From assembly GCA_013823625.1 (NCBI GenBank), contig PNMM01000003.1:1-64000 (forward strand): a DNA stretch of 64,000 nt, read 5' to 3'. This document shows, in pieces, positions 50,156 through 59,410 of this stretch. Under the pieces are notes generated by a model. It saw only the letters and a program-made list of their open reading frames with translations, made no database searches and had not been told where the DNA came from. The stretch's first letter is position 1. The number at the start of each line of letters is the position of its first letter. Source of the DNA: Microbacterium sp. Its GTDB lineage: Bacteria > Actinomycetota > Actinomycetes > Actinomycetales > Microbacteriaceae. The position numbers were made by a program, and so were the translations under genes.

Positions 50156-50230
50156 ACGGTCTAGTTGCGATGTCGGTCACAGCCCCCAGAATGGCCTGAG
50201 GAACCATCGCGATTAGACAAGGAGGCCGGC

Positions 50231-51691
50231 TTGCAGGAGGAAGACCTGACTCCGGGCGTTGATTTGCTCGAGTCGATGCGCTCTGTCGGGTACTCGCTAG
50301 AAGCTGCCATCGCCGACTTGATTGACAACAGCATCTCCGCGGGCGCGAGCCTAATTCTGGTCGACATTGAGCCCATCACGGGTAGTCACATCGCGATCCT
50401 TGACGACGGGGTGGGTATGTCGCCGAGCCTCGCCATAGAGGCATTGCGTCTGGCGGGTTCGGTAGGCCCTCGAACTTCCGCCGACTTGGGGCGATTTGGG
50501 CTCGGGCTGAAGACCGCTTCGCTCTCTCAAGCCCGGAGGCTCACGGTCATCACGAAAAGGGACCGGGTGACAACAGCGCTGCGTTGGGACATCGATCACA
50601 TCAAGACCACTGGCCGATGGAGCTTGTTGCGTCTTTCTGCGGGCGAGGCGGCAGGGCTTCACTGGGCTGATCGCTTAGGGCAACAGCCGTCGGGAACTCT
50701 GGTGGTCTGGGAGAATCTCGACCTTCTATTGGGGGACTCCTCAGATCCGGGTGGATTTGTTCGTGCGCGCGTCGCACCGCTTATCGAAAGCCTCGCACTC
50801 GTGTTTCACCGATACCTGCACGGAAGGCAAGGTGGAATCGCGATCGAGGTGAACGGAAACTCGGTAAGCCCGCGGGATCCGTTTCTCGCGACAAACCCCG
50901 CGACTCAACAGAAGCCGACTGAGCACATTGCCGTTGGGGGTGCCGAGGTGTCTGTCACGGCGTTTACATTGCCTCACGTATCCAAACTCAGCCCACAGGA
51001 GCGTAAGCGTCCTGATCTGGGCGATCAGATGCGCGAGTCACAAGGCTTCTACATTTATCGAAATCAGCGTCTGATCTCTCACGGGCACTGGTACGGCCTC
51101 GCGCGAATGGACGAACTGACCAAGCAAACGCGAGTCCAGGTTGACGTTCCAAACACCATTGATCACCTTTGGCAACTCGACATCAAGAAGTCTCGCGCTG
51201 AGCCTCCTGCGTCGTTCAAGACCGAGCTTCGTCGGTTGATGGGCCGAGTCGTTGAGCAAGGCAAGCGCGTCTATACCCACAGAGGGCGCAAGGTTGACTC
51301 GACAGACACGATTCATCTGTGGAGCAAGGTACGTGAGCGGGATGGGTTTCGCTACGAAGTGAACGTCGAGCATCCTTTGGTTTCGGGACTACTGGCTGGC
51401 ATGCCCACTGCCGACGCATCCAAAGTACTTCGCCTCCTGGAGACCATTTCTGATTCGTTTCCCTCACACGACTTATTTGCAGAGATGGCAGGGAACACAC
51501 CCGTGGCGGCCGTTCAGAGGGTGGACGAGTCTGCTCTCGAGCTACTTCGCTTGTACCGGGACTCGACTTCTGCACGGCCTCAGGTGGAGACCGTTGTAGC
51601 GACGTTGGCGCACGCTGAGCCTTTTAGCGCGATGAGCAATTTGGAAGAGACAGTTCGACTGATCTGGCAGGAGCAACCCAGTGGCACTTAG
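50231..51691 (+). CDS. MORC-type GHKL ATPase of a defence system
   Basis: About 486 aa. The GHKL ATP-binding fold is clear: AIADLIDNSISAGAS (N box), ILDDGVGMSP (G1), RFGLGLKTASLSQARRL (G2, MORC/MutL-like), then an S5-type middle domain (YIYRNQRLISHGHWYGLARM). Such ATPases clamp or compact DNA and occur beside restriction genes. The start is TTG 50231 because AAGGAGG lies 6 bases before it; the frame upstream reads an unlikely Pro/Glu-rich stretch. It follows the methyltransferase by 75 bases and overlaps the Z1 gene by 11. Confidence 0.88.
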   Translation: MQEEDLTPGVDLLESMRSVGYSLEAAIADLIDNSISAGASLILVDIEPITGSHIAILDDGVGMSPSLAIEALRLAGSVGPRTSADLGRFGLGLKTASLSQARRLTVITKRDRVTTALRWDIDHIKTTGRWSLLRLSAGEAAGLHWADRLGQQPSGTLVVWENLDLLLGDSSDPGGFVRARVAPLIESLALVFHRYLHGRQGGIAIEVNGNSVSPRDPFLATNPATQQKPTEHIAVGGAEVSVTAFTLPHVSKLSPQERKRPDLGDQMRESQGFYIYRNQRLISHGHWYGLARMDELTKQTRVQVDVPNTIDHLWQLDIKKSRAEPPASFKTELRRLMGRVVEQGKRVYTHRGRKVDSTDTIHLWSKVRERDGFRYEVNVEHPLVSGLLAGMPTADASKVLRLLETISDSFPSHDLFAEMAGNTPVAAVQRVDESALELLRLYRDSTSARPQVETVVATLAHAEPFSAMSNLEETVRLIWQEQPSGT

Positions 51692-54434
51692 TGATCGGCA
51701 ATTCAGTCTCAAGCGATCGATCAAGCAGCAATTGATCGAAGGAAATGCCAAGGTCGACTTCGTCGAGCTGACAGACGCGGCCAACCAGCTCTCGAGCATC
51801 TTCTTCAAGGACTTGACTCAATCAGAGGTGGCCGAGGTCGTTGCGGAGATCACTCAGGAAGAGGAGATTGTCCTCACCGGCGGGGGTACTGTCTACGATC
51901 CGAAGACCTTCAAGAAGTGGCTCGATGGTCGGCGCGCCGAGGTCTCCCATGCGCGTTCAAATGCCTACGAGCAACTGCTCGTCTCGCGAGACTGGGCAAA
52001 GTCGGTGATCCAGGATCTCGCAGCTCAGACGGACGAAGTTGTTGAGCTCCTTGGCGACCCAAGTGATCCAGGTGACTGGGCCAGGCGAGGGCTTTTACTT
52101 GGAGAAGTGCAGTCGGGAAAGACCGCCACATACATCGGAATCCTAAACAAGGCAATCGATTACGGCTACCGACTCATCATCGTGATCGGTGGGCATACGA
52201 ACGACCTCAGGAGGCAGACCCAGGTTCGAATGGACTCCGATCTCATTGGCTATGACACGAGTCGTATTGGGGAGAACATCGCCACTACGGCCCTCGATCC
52301 CATCGGAGTTGCAGAATTCGATCGCTCTATCCGGGCGAACGTCCTCACCACGGTGGATGGTGACTTCAGCAAGGGCAAGTCGAGAGCCGGACTCAACTGG
52401 ATTCAGGACACGCTCCCGACCGTCTTGGTCATCAAGAAGAACGCGACTGTGATCCAGAACGTCACCAACTACATCAGGCAACAGACCAATGGTGGGCGAC
52501 TGGAGATGCCTCTCGTTCTCATCGATGATGAGGCGGACTGGGGAACTCCGAATACAGGAAGCGACACTGACCCGACCAGAGTCAACGCTGCAGTTCGCCG
52601 GTTGCTCGACACATCTCGAAGAAGTTCCTACTTGGGCATCACGGCAACACCGTTCGCCAACATTTTCATTGACCATGCGGCCGAGAACGAAAGTCTTGGG
52701 CAGGACCTCTTCCCCGCGGACTACATCCGCGTGATGAGTAGTCCAAGCAACTACCGAGGAATTGGGCGCTACTTCTCGGGAGACCATCCCGCCATCAAGA
52801 CGGACGTAGACGACTGCCTTGATCTTCTTCCAATCAAGCACAAGAAGGACCATCCGCTCGATGATCTCCCGGGGAGCCTTGAGGATGCGGTCATGGCGTT
52901 CTATCTCGGCACGGCGCTTCGGTTACTGAGAGCTGACGGCAAGGTGGAACCAGCGTCGATGCTGGTGAATGTTTCGCGGTTCAACGATGTGCAAGCGAAG
53001 GCTCATGACCTCTTGGAGCTTTTCACGATGTCCCTAAACGGGCTGGTGACCGCAGAACTGGCACGTGGTGCCCACGAGCCAGCCAGCGCCTTCGGCCACC
53101 GCCTTCGCAGAGTCTGGGAACTCGAGTTTGGCGACGGCAAGCCTGATGAACAGTGGGCCGAGGTAGCCCCCTGGCTATCGGTGGTAGCCGCGTCGCTGCG
53201 GATCGAACTCGTCAACAGCATCACTGCAAGTGAGCGGATGAAGCGTCGAAAGACATTGACACGAGAGCAACGCAGGTTTGAGGATGCCCGGCCGACGATC
53301 TACGTGGGCGGTGATGTCCTGGCACGGGGCCTTACGCTAGACGGCCTTCAGGTGAGTTACTTCGTTCGTGAGCCGCGGACGATGGACACTCTCATGCAAA
53401 TGGGCCGTTGGTTTGGATATCGCCCCGGCTATGAAGACCTCGTCCGCGTTTGGATGCCCGAGCCCACTAAAGCAGACTTCGTCTGGTCGGCTGAGGTAAC
53501 GCAGGAGCTGCGAGACCTTCTCGTGCAGATGAGAGCTAAGGAGCTGACGCCTAGGGACTTCGGTTTGCGAGTGCGAGCGCATCCAGGAGGTTTTGAGGTA
53601 GTTGCGGCAAACAAGCGCCGGAGTGCAGAACTAACAAGTGGCGACATCCTTATTCATGGAAACAAGTTTGAGTCTTACTATCTGGACGCATCGCCCGAGG
53701 TTCGAACACAAAACATCTCTGCGGCCAGAGAGCTTTTCGGTTCGCTGATCGCGTCTTCTCCCGGGGAACTGTCGGCCGCGGAGTATCGGGCATGGCGGAA
53801 TGTTCCTCTCCAAGTCGTCGAGGAATTCTTCACAAGGTTTCGAGCGGACAGGCGAGATCCTTTCTTCGGATTCGCGCCAGGTCAGACTGTCCCTCAAATC
53901 GCTCCCTATCTTGCGGAGGCTGAGCGCGCAGAAGCGTGGGATGTGGTCCTAGTTAATGGCGGTGCCGACATCGTCACCATCGCGCCTGGCTTGTCGGCCA
54001 GGAGCAGCCTTCGTAACTCTCTGAGTACCGACGGTCGAACTATTGAAGTGGGAAACAGACGCGTCGCCACAGCCACAAATCTCGCCGGAGCTTTGACTGC
54101 AGAAGCCAGGCGTGAGCTACTCGAGCTGAGTGGGCCCGACAGCCAGCCTTCTGAAAGGCGAGTCCTTGAGCAACTCGCGCAGCCAATGCTGCTCGTCTAC
54201 GCGCTGACTACCGAAGCTGACAACGACAAAGGAGCGGCCCAGAAAGTCGTTGCGCCCGCAAGCGATCCGGTTATAGCCGTCGTCCTCGCCTTTCCAGCTA
54301 TCGGTGTCGAAGAAGCCGCCGTGAGAATCGGTGCCCGCCGCGTTCAGAAGTTCTGGGTCAACACTGTCTGGTGGAACAACATGAAAGGCTACCTGGACGA
54401 CGGCGACGATCTCGAAATCGGAGATGAAGAGTGA
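51681..54434 (+). CDS. Z1-domain superfamily-II helicase-like protein
   Basis: 917 aa. Walker A is GEVQSGKTATY (Lys147), Walker B LVLIDDEADWGTP, motif III YLGITATPFANIF. The Z1 domain includes VGGDVLARGLTLDGLQVSYF and MDTLMQMGRWFGYRPGYEDL, which holds the arginine-finger motif VI. Such proteins probably translocate on DNA and act with the nuclease encoded downstream. It starts at GTG 51681 (AGGAG upstream) inside the MORC gene end and shares 4 bases with the next gene. Confidence 0.93.
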   Translation: MALSDRQFSLKRSIKQQLIEGNAKVDFVELTDAANQLSSIFFKDLTQSEVAEVVAEITQEEEIVLTGGGTVYDPKTFKKWLDGRRAEVSHARSNAYEQLLVSRDWAKSVIQDLAAQTDEVVELLGDPSDPGDWARRGLLLGEVQSGKTATYIGILNKAIDYGYRLIIVIGGHTNDLRRQTQVRMDSDLIGYDTSRIGENIATTALDPIGVAEFDRSIRANVLTTVDGDFSKGKSRAGLNWIQDTLPTVLVIKKNATVIQNVTNYIRQQTNGGRLEMPLVLIDDEADWGTPNTGSDTDPTRVNAAVRRLLDTSRRSSYLGITATPFANIFIDHAAENESLGQDLFPADYIRVMSSPSNYRGIGRYFSGDHPAIKTDVDDCLDLLPIKHKKDHPLDDLPGSLEDAVMAFYLGTALRLLRADGKVEPASMLVNVSRFNDVQAKAHDLLELFTMSLNGLVTAELARGAHEPASAFGHRLRRVWELEFGDGKPDEQWAEVAPWLSVVAASLRIELVNSITASERMKRRKTLTREQRRFEDARPTIYVGGDVLARGLTLDGLQVSYFVREPRTMDTLMQMGRWFGYRPGYEDLVRVWMPEPTKADFVWSAEVTQELRDLLVQMRAKELTPRDFGLRVRAHPGGFEVVAANKRRSAELTSGDILIHGNKFESYYLDASPEVRTQNISAARELFGSLIASSPGELSAAEYRAWRNVPLQVVEEFFTRFRADRRDPFFGFAPGQTVPQIAPYLAEAERAEAWDVVLVNGGADIVTIAPGLSARSSLRNSLSTDGRTIEVGNRRVATATNLAGALTAEARRELLELSGPDSQPSERRVLEQLAQPMLLVYALTTEADNDKGAAQKVVAPASDPVIAVVLAFPAIGVEEAAVRIGARRVQKFWVNTVWWNNMKGYLDDGDDLEIGDEE

Positions 54435-55393
54435 ACGCAACCGTCCACCAGGCTTTCGTCGCCGCATTGGAAGGCAGAAACGAGCGTGTCGTACAGCTCG
54501 CGCACCCGCAAGTCACCTTCCTCGCGCAAAACCTAGCGGGCAAACCGGCATTGGTCGCAAAGATCGAACTTCCGGCAGACCTAGTGGTCCCCGATGGGAG
54601 AGGGTTCGCCGTCACTACTCAACGGAGCGGGGCGGATTCATTCGTTCGGATCGCGTCAAGCGAAACGGGGGTCACACTCTTGTTTCTCAAGCTTGTGGAC
54701 TATGTCATGGAGCGGACGGCCGAGGCTCAAGATGCTCGCGACGCGGCCTCCCTCCTGGTGGCCGCTGTCGATGAGTTCAAACGGTTCACTCAACGTAGAA
54801 GCGGTCGACTGGGGGAAGACGAGATCAGAGGCCTGGCTGCCGAGCTTCTCCTTTTGCTAGACCTTCAGGGCGGAGACGCGGCCCGAACGTGGGAGGTCTT
54901 TAACTCCTGGGGCGGCCCGTTTGGAGCACTTCATGACTTTGAGTTCGTGGAGGGCAATGCCATCGAAGTGAAGTCAACTCACCGACCGCCATCCGAGATC
55001 CGAATCTCGGTGCCTGCTCAGATACAGCCGATTCCGGACGGTCTGGACCTCGTGGTCTTGCCTCTGGAGAAGGTCGGCCCTGGTATCGAAGGTGACGTCG
55101 GCTTCATCGAGCTCGTTGAGGAGGTTGACGCGATCGCAACTTCCCGAGGAGGGGATGTTCTTGATCTTTGGAATTCTGCAATAGAAGCGTTAGGCCTTGA
55201 CCTTGCTGATCAGTACTACGAGCAATGGCGATTCGCGCGCGGTGAGTGGTTGCGCTTCAAAGTGGTCGAGGGGTTCCCTTTTGTTGATCAGACTGATCTG
55301 CCTAAAGGAATCGTCAAGATCAGCTACTCCCTCCGGCTGGACGCGCTAAGTGCGTTCGCCGCAAAGTTCGAGGAGCTTGAGGTGTTGGCGTGA
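54431..55393 (+). CDS. PD-(D/E)XK motif protein, DUF4420
   Basis: 320 aa. The nuclease-like core shows the helix EDEIRGLAAELLLLLDL, then LHDFEF and AIEVKSTHR, placing Asp, Glu179 and Lys181 in the PD-(D/E)XK pattern. DUF4420 proteins are the predicted restriction endonuclease of MORC-Z1 gene groups. The start is GTG 54431, overlapping the Z1 stop (GTGA), and its stop overlaps the AIPR start in the same way, so the stoichiometry is likely fixed by coupled translation. Confidence 0.88.
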   Translation: MNATVHQAFVAALEGRNERVVQLAHPQVTFLAQNLAGKPALVAKIELPADLVVPDGRGFAVTTQRSGADSFVRIASSETGVTLLFLKLVDYVMERTAEAQDARDAASLLVAAVDEFKRFTQRRSGRLGEDEIRGLAAELLLLLDLQGGDAARTWEVFNSWGGPFGALHDFEFVEGNAIEVKSTHRPPSEIRISVPAQIQPIPDGLDLVVLPLEKVGPGIEGDVGFIELVEEVDAIATSRGGDVLDLWNSAIEALGLDLADQYYEQWRFARGEWLRFKVVEGFPFVDQTDLPKGIVKISYSLRLDALSAFAAKFEELEVLA

Positions 55394-57465
55394 GCGACGA
55401 CTTGCTGGCTGAACTTCGCAACGAGATCAAGATCGAAGCGGCCGGCTCGACGGACTTTGAGGTAGAGGCCTTTGCCCGAGTGTTCGCGCGTCGCCTTGAA
55501 GACGCCGAGCAGGTGTTCGATCTGAATGTCGAGGCCCTGCAGTGCCGCGGGCCTCGAGGCAAGCGGCTCGAGCTACTGGGATATGGAGAAGACGCCACTG
55601 ACGAATCGTTGACGCTCCTTGCGGGCCGTTTCTTCGGTTCTGACGCCACCTTGACGCTGACCGATGCTCGGGACGCGCTCAGCAGAGCAACCGGATTCCT
55701 CGAGAGCGCTGCCGATGGGTGGCTTTCAGAGAACTTGGAAATATCCTCGCGAGAGGCCGAATACGCAGACTATTTCCGGCGACAGATTGCCCAGAATTCA
55801 ATCTCGAAGATTCGAGCGGTCCTAATCACCGACGGCCTCATGAGTGATCGGATTAGGAGTGTTGAGAACGACGTTGTTGCCGGCATCAAGACGACTTTCG
55901 AGATCTGGGATCAGAGACGAATCCTTGACGCCGCGAAACCGGACACTCGAAGCGAGGACATCGAGATTGACTTCACACGTTGGTTGCCGCACGGGTTGCC
56001 ATGCCTGATTGCTGGCGAAGGCGACTCCTCGCTTGCTAGCTATCTTGCGGTACTTCCCGCGAAAATTCTGGTTGACATCTTTGAGGACCACGGCAGCCTC
56101 TTGCTTGAGTCAAACGTCCGAACCTTCCTGAGCGCCCGAGGACTGGTGAACCGCGGCATACAAGAGACCCTCCGGGACGCACCGGATCGTTTTCTTGCAT
56201 ACAACAACGGCCTAACCACAACTGCCGTGAGCGTTGACCTTGACGATGCGCGTCGCGGCACCTACATCAAGTCAATCAGAGGGTGGCAGATAGTAAACGG
56301 CGGTCAGACGACGGCATCTATTGCCCATTTTCTGCGGGCAGGTCGAGACCGTAAGGTCGATGGCGTTTCCGTGCAAATGAAGTTGGTCGTGGTCGACCCC
56401 TCGGAGGCTTCGGGTGTCGTACACGCTGTGGCCAAGTATGCGAACAGTCAAAACAAAGTCAGTGGCGCGGACCTGTTCTCGACCCACGACTTTCACGTTC
56501 GTATGGAGCAGCTCAGCCGACGCCTCCGGGCGCCAGCAAGGGAGGGGCAACAATATCAATCTGGGTGGTACTACGAACGCGCACGCGGGCAGTGGGAGAA
56601 CGACCGCGCCGCGCGCGGCAACGCTTCAGATCAGAAGAAGTTCGAGCTCGAGTACCCGAAGTCGCAACGGATTACCAAGACCGACTGGGCAAAGTACGCG
56701 TACTCGTGGGGCAAGAAGCCCCATCTCGTGAGTAAAGGTGCCCAGAGTGTTTTCGCCGACTATGCAGTCGCCGTCGACAACCAATGGGAGAGCGACGATA
56801 CCCAGTTCAATGACACCTACTTCCGCACCAATGTGGCGAAAGCGATCATGTTCGAGGAGTTACGAAGCGCCGTACTGAAGGAAGAGTGGTATCGCGCTGC
56901 ACCGGGCTATCTCGCCAACATCGTCACTTACGCAATGTCACGCTTTGCGTCTCAGATCGATAGCCAGTACTCGGGGGCGAAGTTCGATTTCGACCGCGTA
57001 TGGCAACGACAGACTCTAGGTGACGACACGCTTCGGGCTTTGCTTGAGGTTGCCATGCGGGCGCAATCACACCTCACGGATAACAACCGGCCTCAAGCCA
57101 ACGTCACTCAATGGGCGAAGCAGCAAGCTTGTTGGGATCGGTTCTCCAAGATCCCGATGCACTTGGACAACTCAATCGAGGGCCAGCTGACCACCGCCGA
57201 AGATGCTCAACTCGCGGTCATCGACGGACGCAAAGAGCGCGCGATGGACAACGGATTCGAGGCAATCCAGCGCACAATGGCGGTAGGTGATTCTGTCTGG
57301 GACGCGATCTTCCGTTCCACAGGGCTCTCGCCGACTGAAAGCGATTTGGTTAAGGCGTTCGGGCTCGCAGGGGGCAAAGTTCCGACTGAGCGTCAGGCGG
57401 CTGTCTTGCTCAGATTGTTGGCAAGGAAGGCGAACGAAGGCGTCATCGGAAGAGATGACTACTAG
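55390..57465 (+). CDS. AIPR-family (abortive infection phage resistance) protein
   Basis: 691 aa. The central AIPR signature is FLAYNNGLTTTAVSV, IVNGGQTTASIAHF, then KYANSQNKVSGADLFSTHD. An N-terminal domain of 250 residues and a C-terminal helical part (QWAKQQACWDRFSKIPM region) flank it. AIPR proteins were named from an abortive-infection phenotype and recur with MORC/Z1/DUF4420 genes; their biochemical role is not settled. The start is GTG 55390, coupled to DUF4420. Confidence 0.92.
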   Translation: MSDDLLAELRNEIKIEAAGSTDFEVEAFARVFARRLEDAEQVFDLNVEALQCRGPRGKRLELLGYGEDATDESLTLLAGRFFGSDATLTLTDARDALSRATGFLESAADGWLSENLEISSREAEYADYFRRQIAQNSISKIRAVLITDGLMSDRIRSVENDVVAGIKTTFEIWDQRRILDAAKPDTRSEDIEIDFTRWLPHGLPCLIAGEGDSSLASYLAVLPAKILVDIFEDHGSLLLESNVRTFLSARGLVNRGIQETLRDAPDRFLAYNNGLTTTAVSVDLDDARRGTYIKSIRGWQIVNGGQTTASIAHFLRAGRDRKVDGVSVQMKLVVVDPSEASGVVHAVAKYANSQNKVSGADLFSTHDFHVRMEQLSRRLRAPAREGQQYQSGWYYERARGQWENDRAARGNASDQKKFELEYPKSQRITKTDWAKYAYSWGKKPHLVSKGAQSVFADYAVAVDNQWESDDTQFNDTYFRTNVAKAIMFEELRSAVLKEEWYRAAPGYLANIVTYAMSRFASQIDSQYSGAKFDFDRVWQRQTLGDDTLRALLEVAMRAQSHLTDNNRPQANVTQWAKQQACWDRFSKIPMHLDNSIEGQLTTAEDAQLAVIDGRKERAMDNGFEAIQRTMAVGDSVWDAIFRSTGLSPTESDLVKAFGLAGGKVPTERQAAVLLRLLARKANEGVIGRDDY

Positions 57466-57479
57466 CGAAGGAGTCGGGC

Positions 57480-57713
57480 ATGGCACGCGTTAGAAGTGTT
57501 TCTGTCGGATCAGTAAGCACGAGAGTCCATCCAACCGAGGTTGACTGCGAGGTGCGCAAGGTCGACTCGGGCTCCGATGGATTGTTCATCCAGTTGAGCA
57601 CTTTTGGCTCGGCGAACCGTGCCTCGGAACCAAAGGTGAGCCAAACCATCCAGCTCGATCGAGAGGCTGCTATGCGAATTCGCTCGCTGATAGAGGAGAC
57701 CTTCGGCAACTAG
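57480..57713 (+). CDS. small protein at the end of the defence operon
   Basis: 77 aa. AAGGAG lies 8 bases before ATG 57480, and the gene begins 14 bases after the AIPR stop. The sequence is beta-rich at first (VDCEVRKVDSGSDGLFIQLS) and ends with SQTIQLDREAAMRIRSLIEE, a neat strand-helix. No catalytic residues or known motif are visible. Position and spacing argue for a real accessory component, for example a DNA-mimic, regulator or adaptor. Confidence 0.7.
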   Translation: MARVRSVSVGSVSTRVHPTEVDCEVRKVDSGSDGLFIQLSTFGSANRASEPKVSQTIQLDREAAMRIRSLIEETFGN

Positions 57714-57772
57714 AGGCACATCCACGGTGTCAGTGATTAGGGTCGATGGACTTCGCGATTCAATCAATCGAA

Positions 57773-57800
57773 GGCCGGGGCCACCGTCGAGACCCCGGCC
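57773..57800. terminator. hairpin terminator after the defence operon
   Basis: GGCCGGGG (57773-57780) pairs with CCCCGGCC (57793-57800) around a 12-base loop. It lies between the 77-aa gene and the katG remnant, which face each other, so it can serve both. Confidence 0.65.
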
Positions 57801-57842
57801 CGTGCTTCCGTCGGCCGCAGCGGGCGGCAACCAAAATGTCAC

Positions 57843-58108
57843 CATGTCGAAGCGGTCGGCGTTCATGACCGTGATCGGGGCGGCGATGAGAATTCGTGCA
57901 TAGACGTTGCCTTGCTGTCGCCTTGCGCGAGGATCTCGGTGTACGAGCGCAAGATCGAGTTCGAGCCAAAGACGCGGCGGGCGGGCGTGGCCAGGTGCTC
58001 CACTTGGCCGGTCTTTCGGTTGCGCAGGTTGTAGGCGTTTAAGCCGGCCGGCCCCCGCGCATAGGTCTTGTCGGTGAGGGTCACGAGGAAGTCGCTCGAG
58101 AGCGCCCC
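57843..58108 (-). pseudogene. katG: C-terminal remnant of catalase-peroxidase katG, frameshifted
   Basis: On the minus strand from 58108 the frame reads GALSSDFLVTLTD, then RKTGQVEHLATPARRVFGSN, SILRSYTEILAQGDSK and MHEF. These match the end of KatG (LTNDFFVNLL..., DLVFGSNSQLRA..., VHDF). After MHEF the frame shifts, and ITVMNADRFDM continues in another frame to 57843, the last residues of KatG. The upstream 90% of the gene is missing; instead the promoter of the next gene starts at once. It is a decayed fragment, probably left by the rearrangement that brought in neighbouring DNA. Confidence 0.85.
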
Positions 58109-58132
58109 CCTCGTGAGTGATACATTCTCGAC

Positions 58133-58543
58133 ATGTCTCTAGGTCGAACGCTGGGCGTCGCGGTGATCGCCGCCATGGTGTTGAGCGGGTGCGTGAGCAC
58201 CCCGCCGGCCGAAGAATACTGCGTGCCGCGGGTGACGATCAGCCCAGTCGAGGTGAGACCAGGAGACACGATCACGGTGACCGTCGAGAGCGGGTGCGAT
58301 GTTCCGATGCCGGCCGGCGGTTGGGTCGTTATCGCCGGGCCCGTCGGTCAGCTCGACCTTGCGGTGCGCACCGTGACTGAAGCAGAACTCGTCAATGGTT
58401 TTGCGGTCACGGTCGAGCTACCGGCCGACTTTCCCGGCAGCGAGGGGTTCGCCGGGCTCGATTACTGGGACTACTCGGGCTGCCCTGACAATGCGAGTTG
58501 CGCAAGCCCGGTCGCATCGTTCCGGGTCGCTCAGAGTCCCTGA
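58133..58543 (+). CDS. putative lipoprotein
   Basis: 136 aa. The signal peptide ends in the lipobox VLSGC (Cys19), so the mature protein is lipid-anchored on the outer face of the membrane. The domain is a beta-sandwich-like sequence (VTISPVEVRPGDTITVTVES) with four further Cys (EYCVPR, SGCDVP, SGCPDNASC) likely paired. TACATT is 6 bases before ATG 58133 (leaderless). No close family is recognised. Confidence 0.8.
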   Translation: MSLGRTLGVAVIAAMVLSGCVSTPPAEEYCVPRVTISPVEVRPGDTITVTVESGCDVPMPAGGWVVIAGPVGQLDLAVRTVTEAELVNGFAVTVELPADFPGSEGFAGLDYWDYSGCPDNASCASPVASFRVAQSP

Positions 58544-58627
58544 GATTCGGGTCTTGAGGGCCAATAGAGAGACCCCGGCCAGAGCACCCGCGAGCCAACA
58601 TTGCATACCGGGACAGGAACAAAGTTA

Positions 58628-58681
58628 GGTGGCTCCGGCGGGCGTCGATCTCGTGACCTCACGATCAATGGTCCTGCGCTT
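58628..58681 (-). repeat. degenerate copy of the tRNA-Phe 3' half (att-like site)
   Basis: The first 38 bases match 61342-61379 of tRNA-Phe with two differences (G/A and T/C), then the anticodon-loop part decays. The copy covers the T arm, variable loop and anticodon-stem 3' side, the part usually duplicated by integration. It is in the same orientation as the intact tRNA. The rest of 58544-58831 shows no gene. Confidence 0.8.
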
Positions 58682-58831
58682 GTGTCGCGACTGTCGGCTG
58701 CGGCTCGGGCGGTGCGGTGCAGAGGACTGTCCGAGCCACCTCGCCTTCTAGCGCTGGGCGGTGCCCGAGCGCCGCGTGAGATCGACGTTACCGACGGAAA
58801 GCATTTCCCTCGCGTCGAGTAGTTTGACCCC

Positions 58832-59215
58832 ATGACGAGTTCGGGTGTCCAGGACTACTGCGACTGGTGCATGGGTCCGCTGACTGAGGCGGCTCGCGCG
58901 AGGTCTAGTTGGCTGGGGCTCCCACTCGAATTCGCGTGGGCTTGCTCAGACTGTCTGGATGCCGGACGATACCGGCTGCCGCCAGATGGTTGGGAGGGGA
59001 GTGCGGAGGACTGGCTCGCGAGCGATCAGTACGTCCTCGGCGTCGACGATGTGACGGTGATCGTCAATGCGCTGAATGAGGTGCTTCACGGCCCAGAAGC
59101 CGTCGAGGATTGGGAGTTTGAGACACGTCTCGGCGTTACGCGGGCCGCGGCACTTGAGACACTCCGGCGCCTCAACTCAAACTCTTCGGGCGGCTTCTTC
59201 GCCGGGATGGTGTGA
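58832..59215 (+). CDS. Cys-pair hypothetical protein
   Basis: 127 aa. It begins with YCDWCMGPLTEAARARSS and WACSDCLDAG, two CxxC pairs 25 residues apart that could bind zinc. The rest is acidic and helical (DDVTVIVNALNEVLHG). TAGTTT lies 6 bases before ATG 58832. It lies inside the tRNA-Phe remnant island. The function is not recognised. Confidence 0.65.
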   Translation: MTSSGVQDYCDWCMGPLTEAARARSSWLGLPLEFAWACSDCLDAGRYRLPPDGWEGSAEDWLASDQYVLGVDDVTVIVNALNEVLHGPEAVEDWEFETRLGVTRAAALETLRRLNSNSSGGFFAGMV

Positions 59216-59312
59216 CTGCCTAGCGTGCCGGTCTCCTGGCGGTGGATGTCTTGCCGGGGGAGTCTCTAGCTGTGACCCGTGCAGGTCCTCGCGGATGCTT
59301 CTGACGGGAGAG

Positions 59313-59340
59313 GCCTCGGCAGGGGCCCGACTGCCGAGGC
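59313..59340. terminator. hairpin terminator
   Basis: GCCTCGGCAG (59313-59322) and CTGCCGAGGC (59331-59340) form a perfect 10-bp stem with an 8-base loop about 100 bases after the Cys-pair gene. A further GC-rich dyad follows at about 59350-59385. Confidence 0.75.
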
Positions 59341-59410
59341 GCCACGAGCTGGCATGAGCGCCGGAGGCGCGGCGCGCGAGCGCCCCTCAGTTTCGCGATA
59401 AGTTCGGAGA

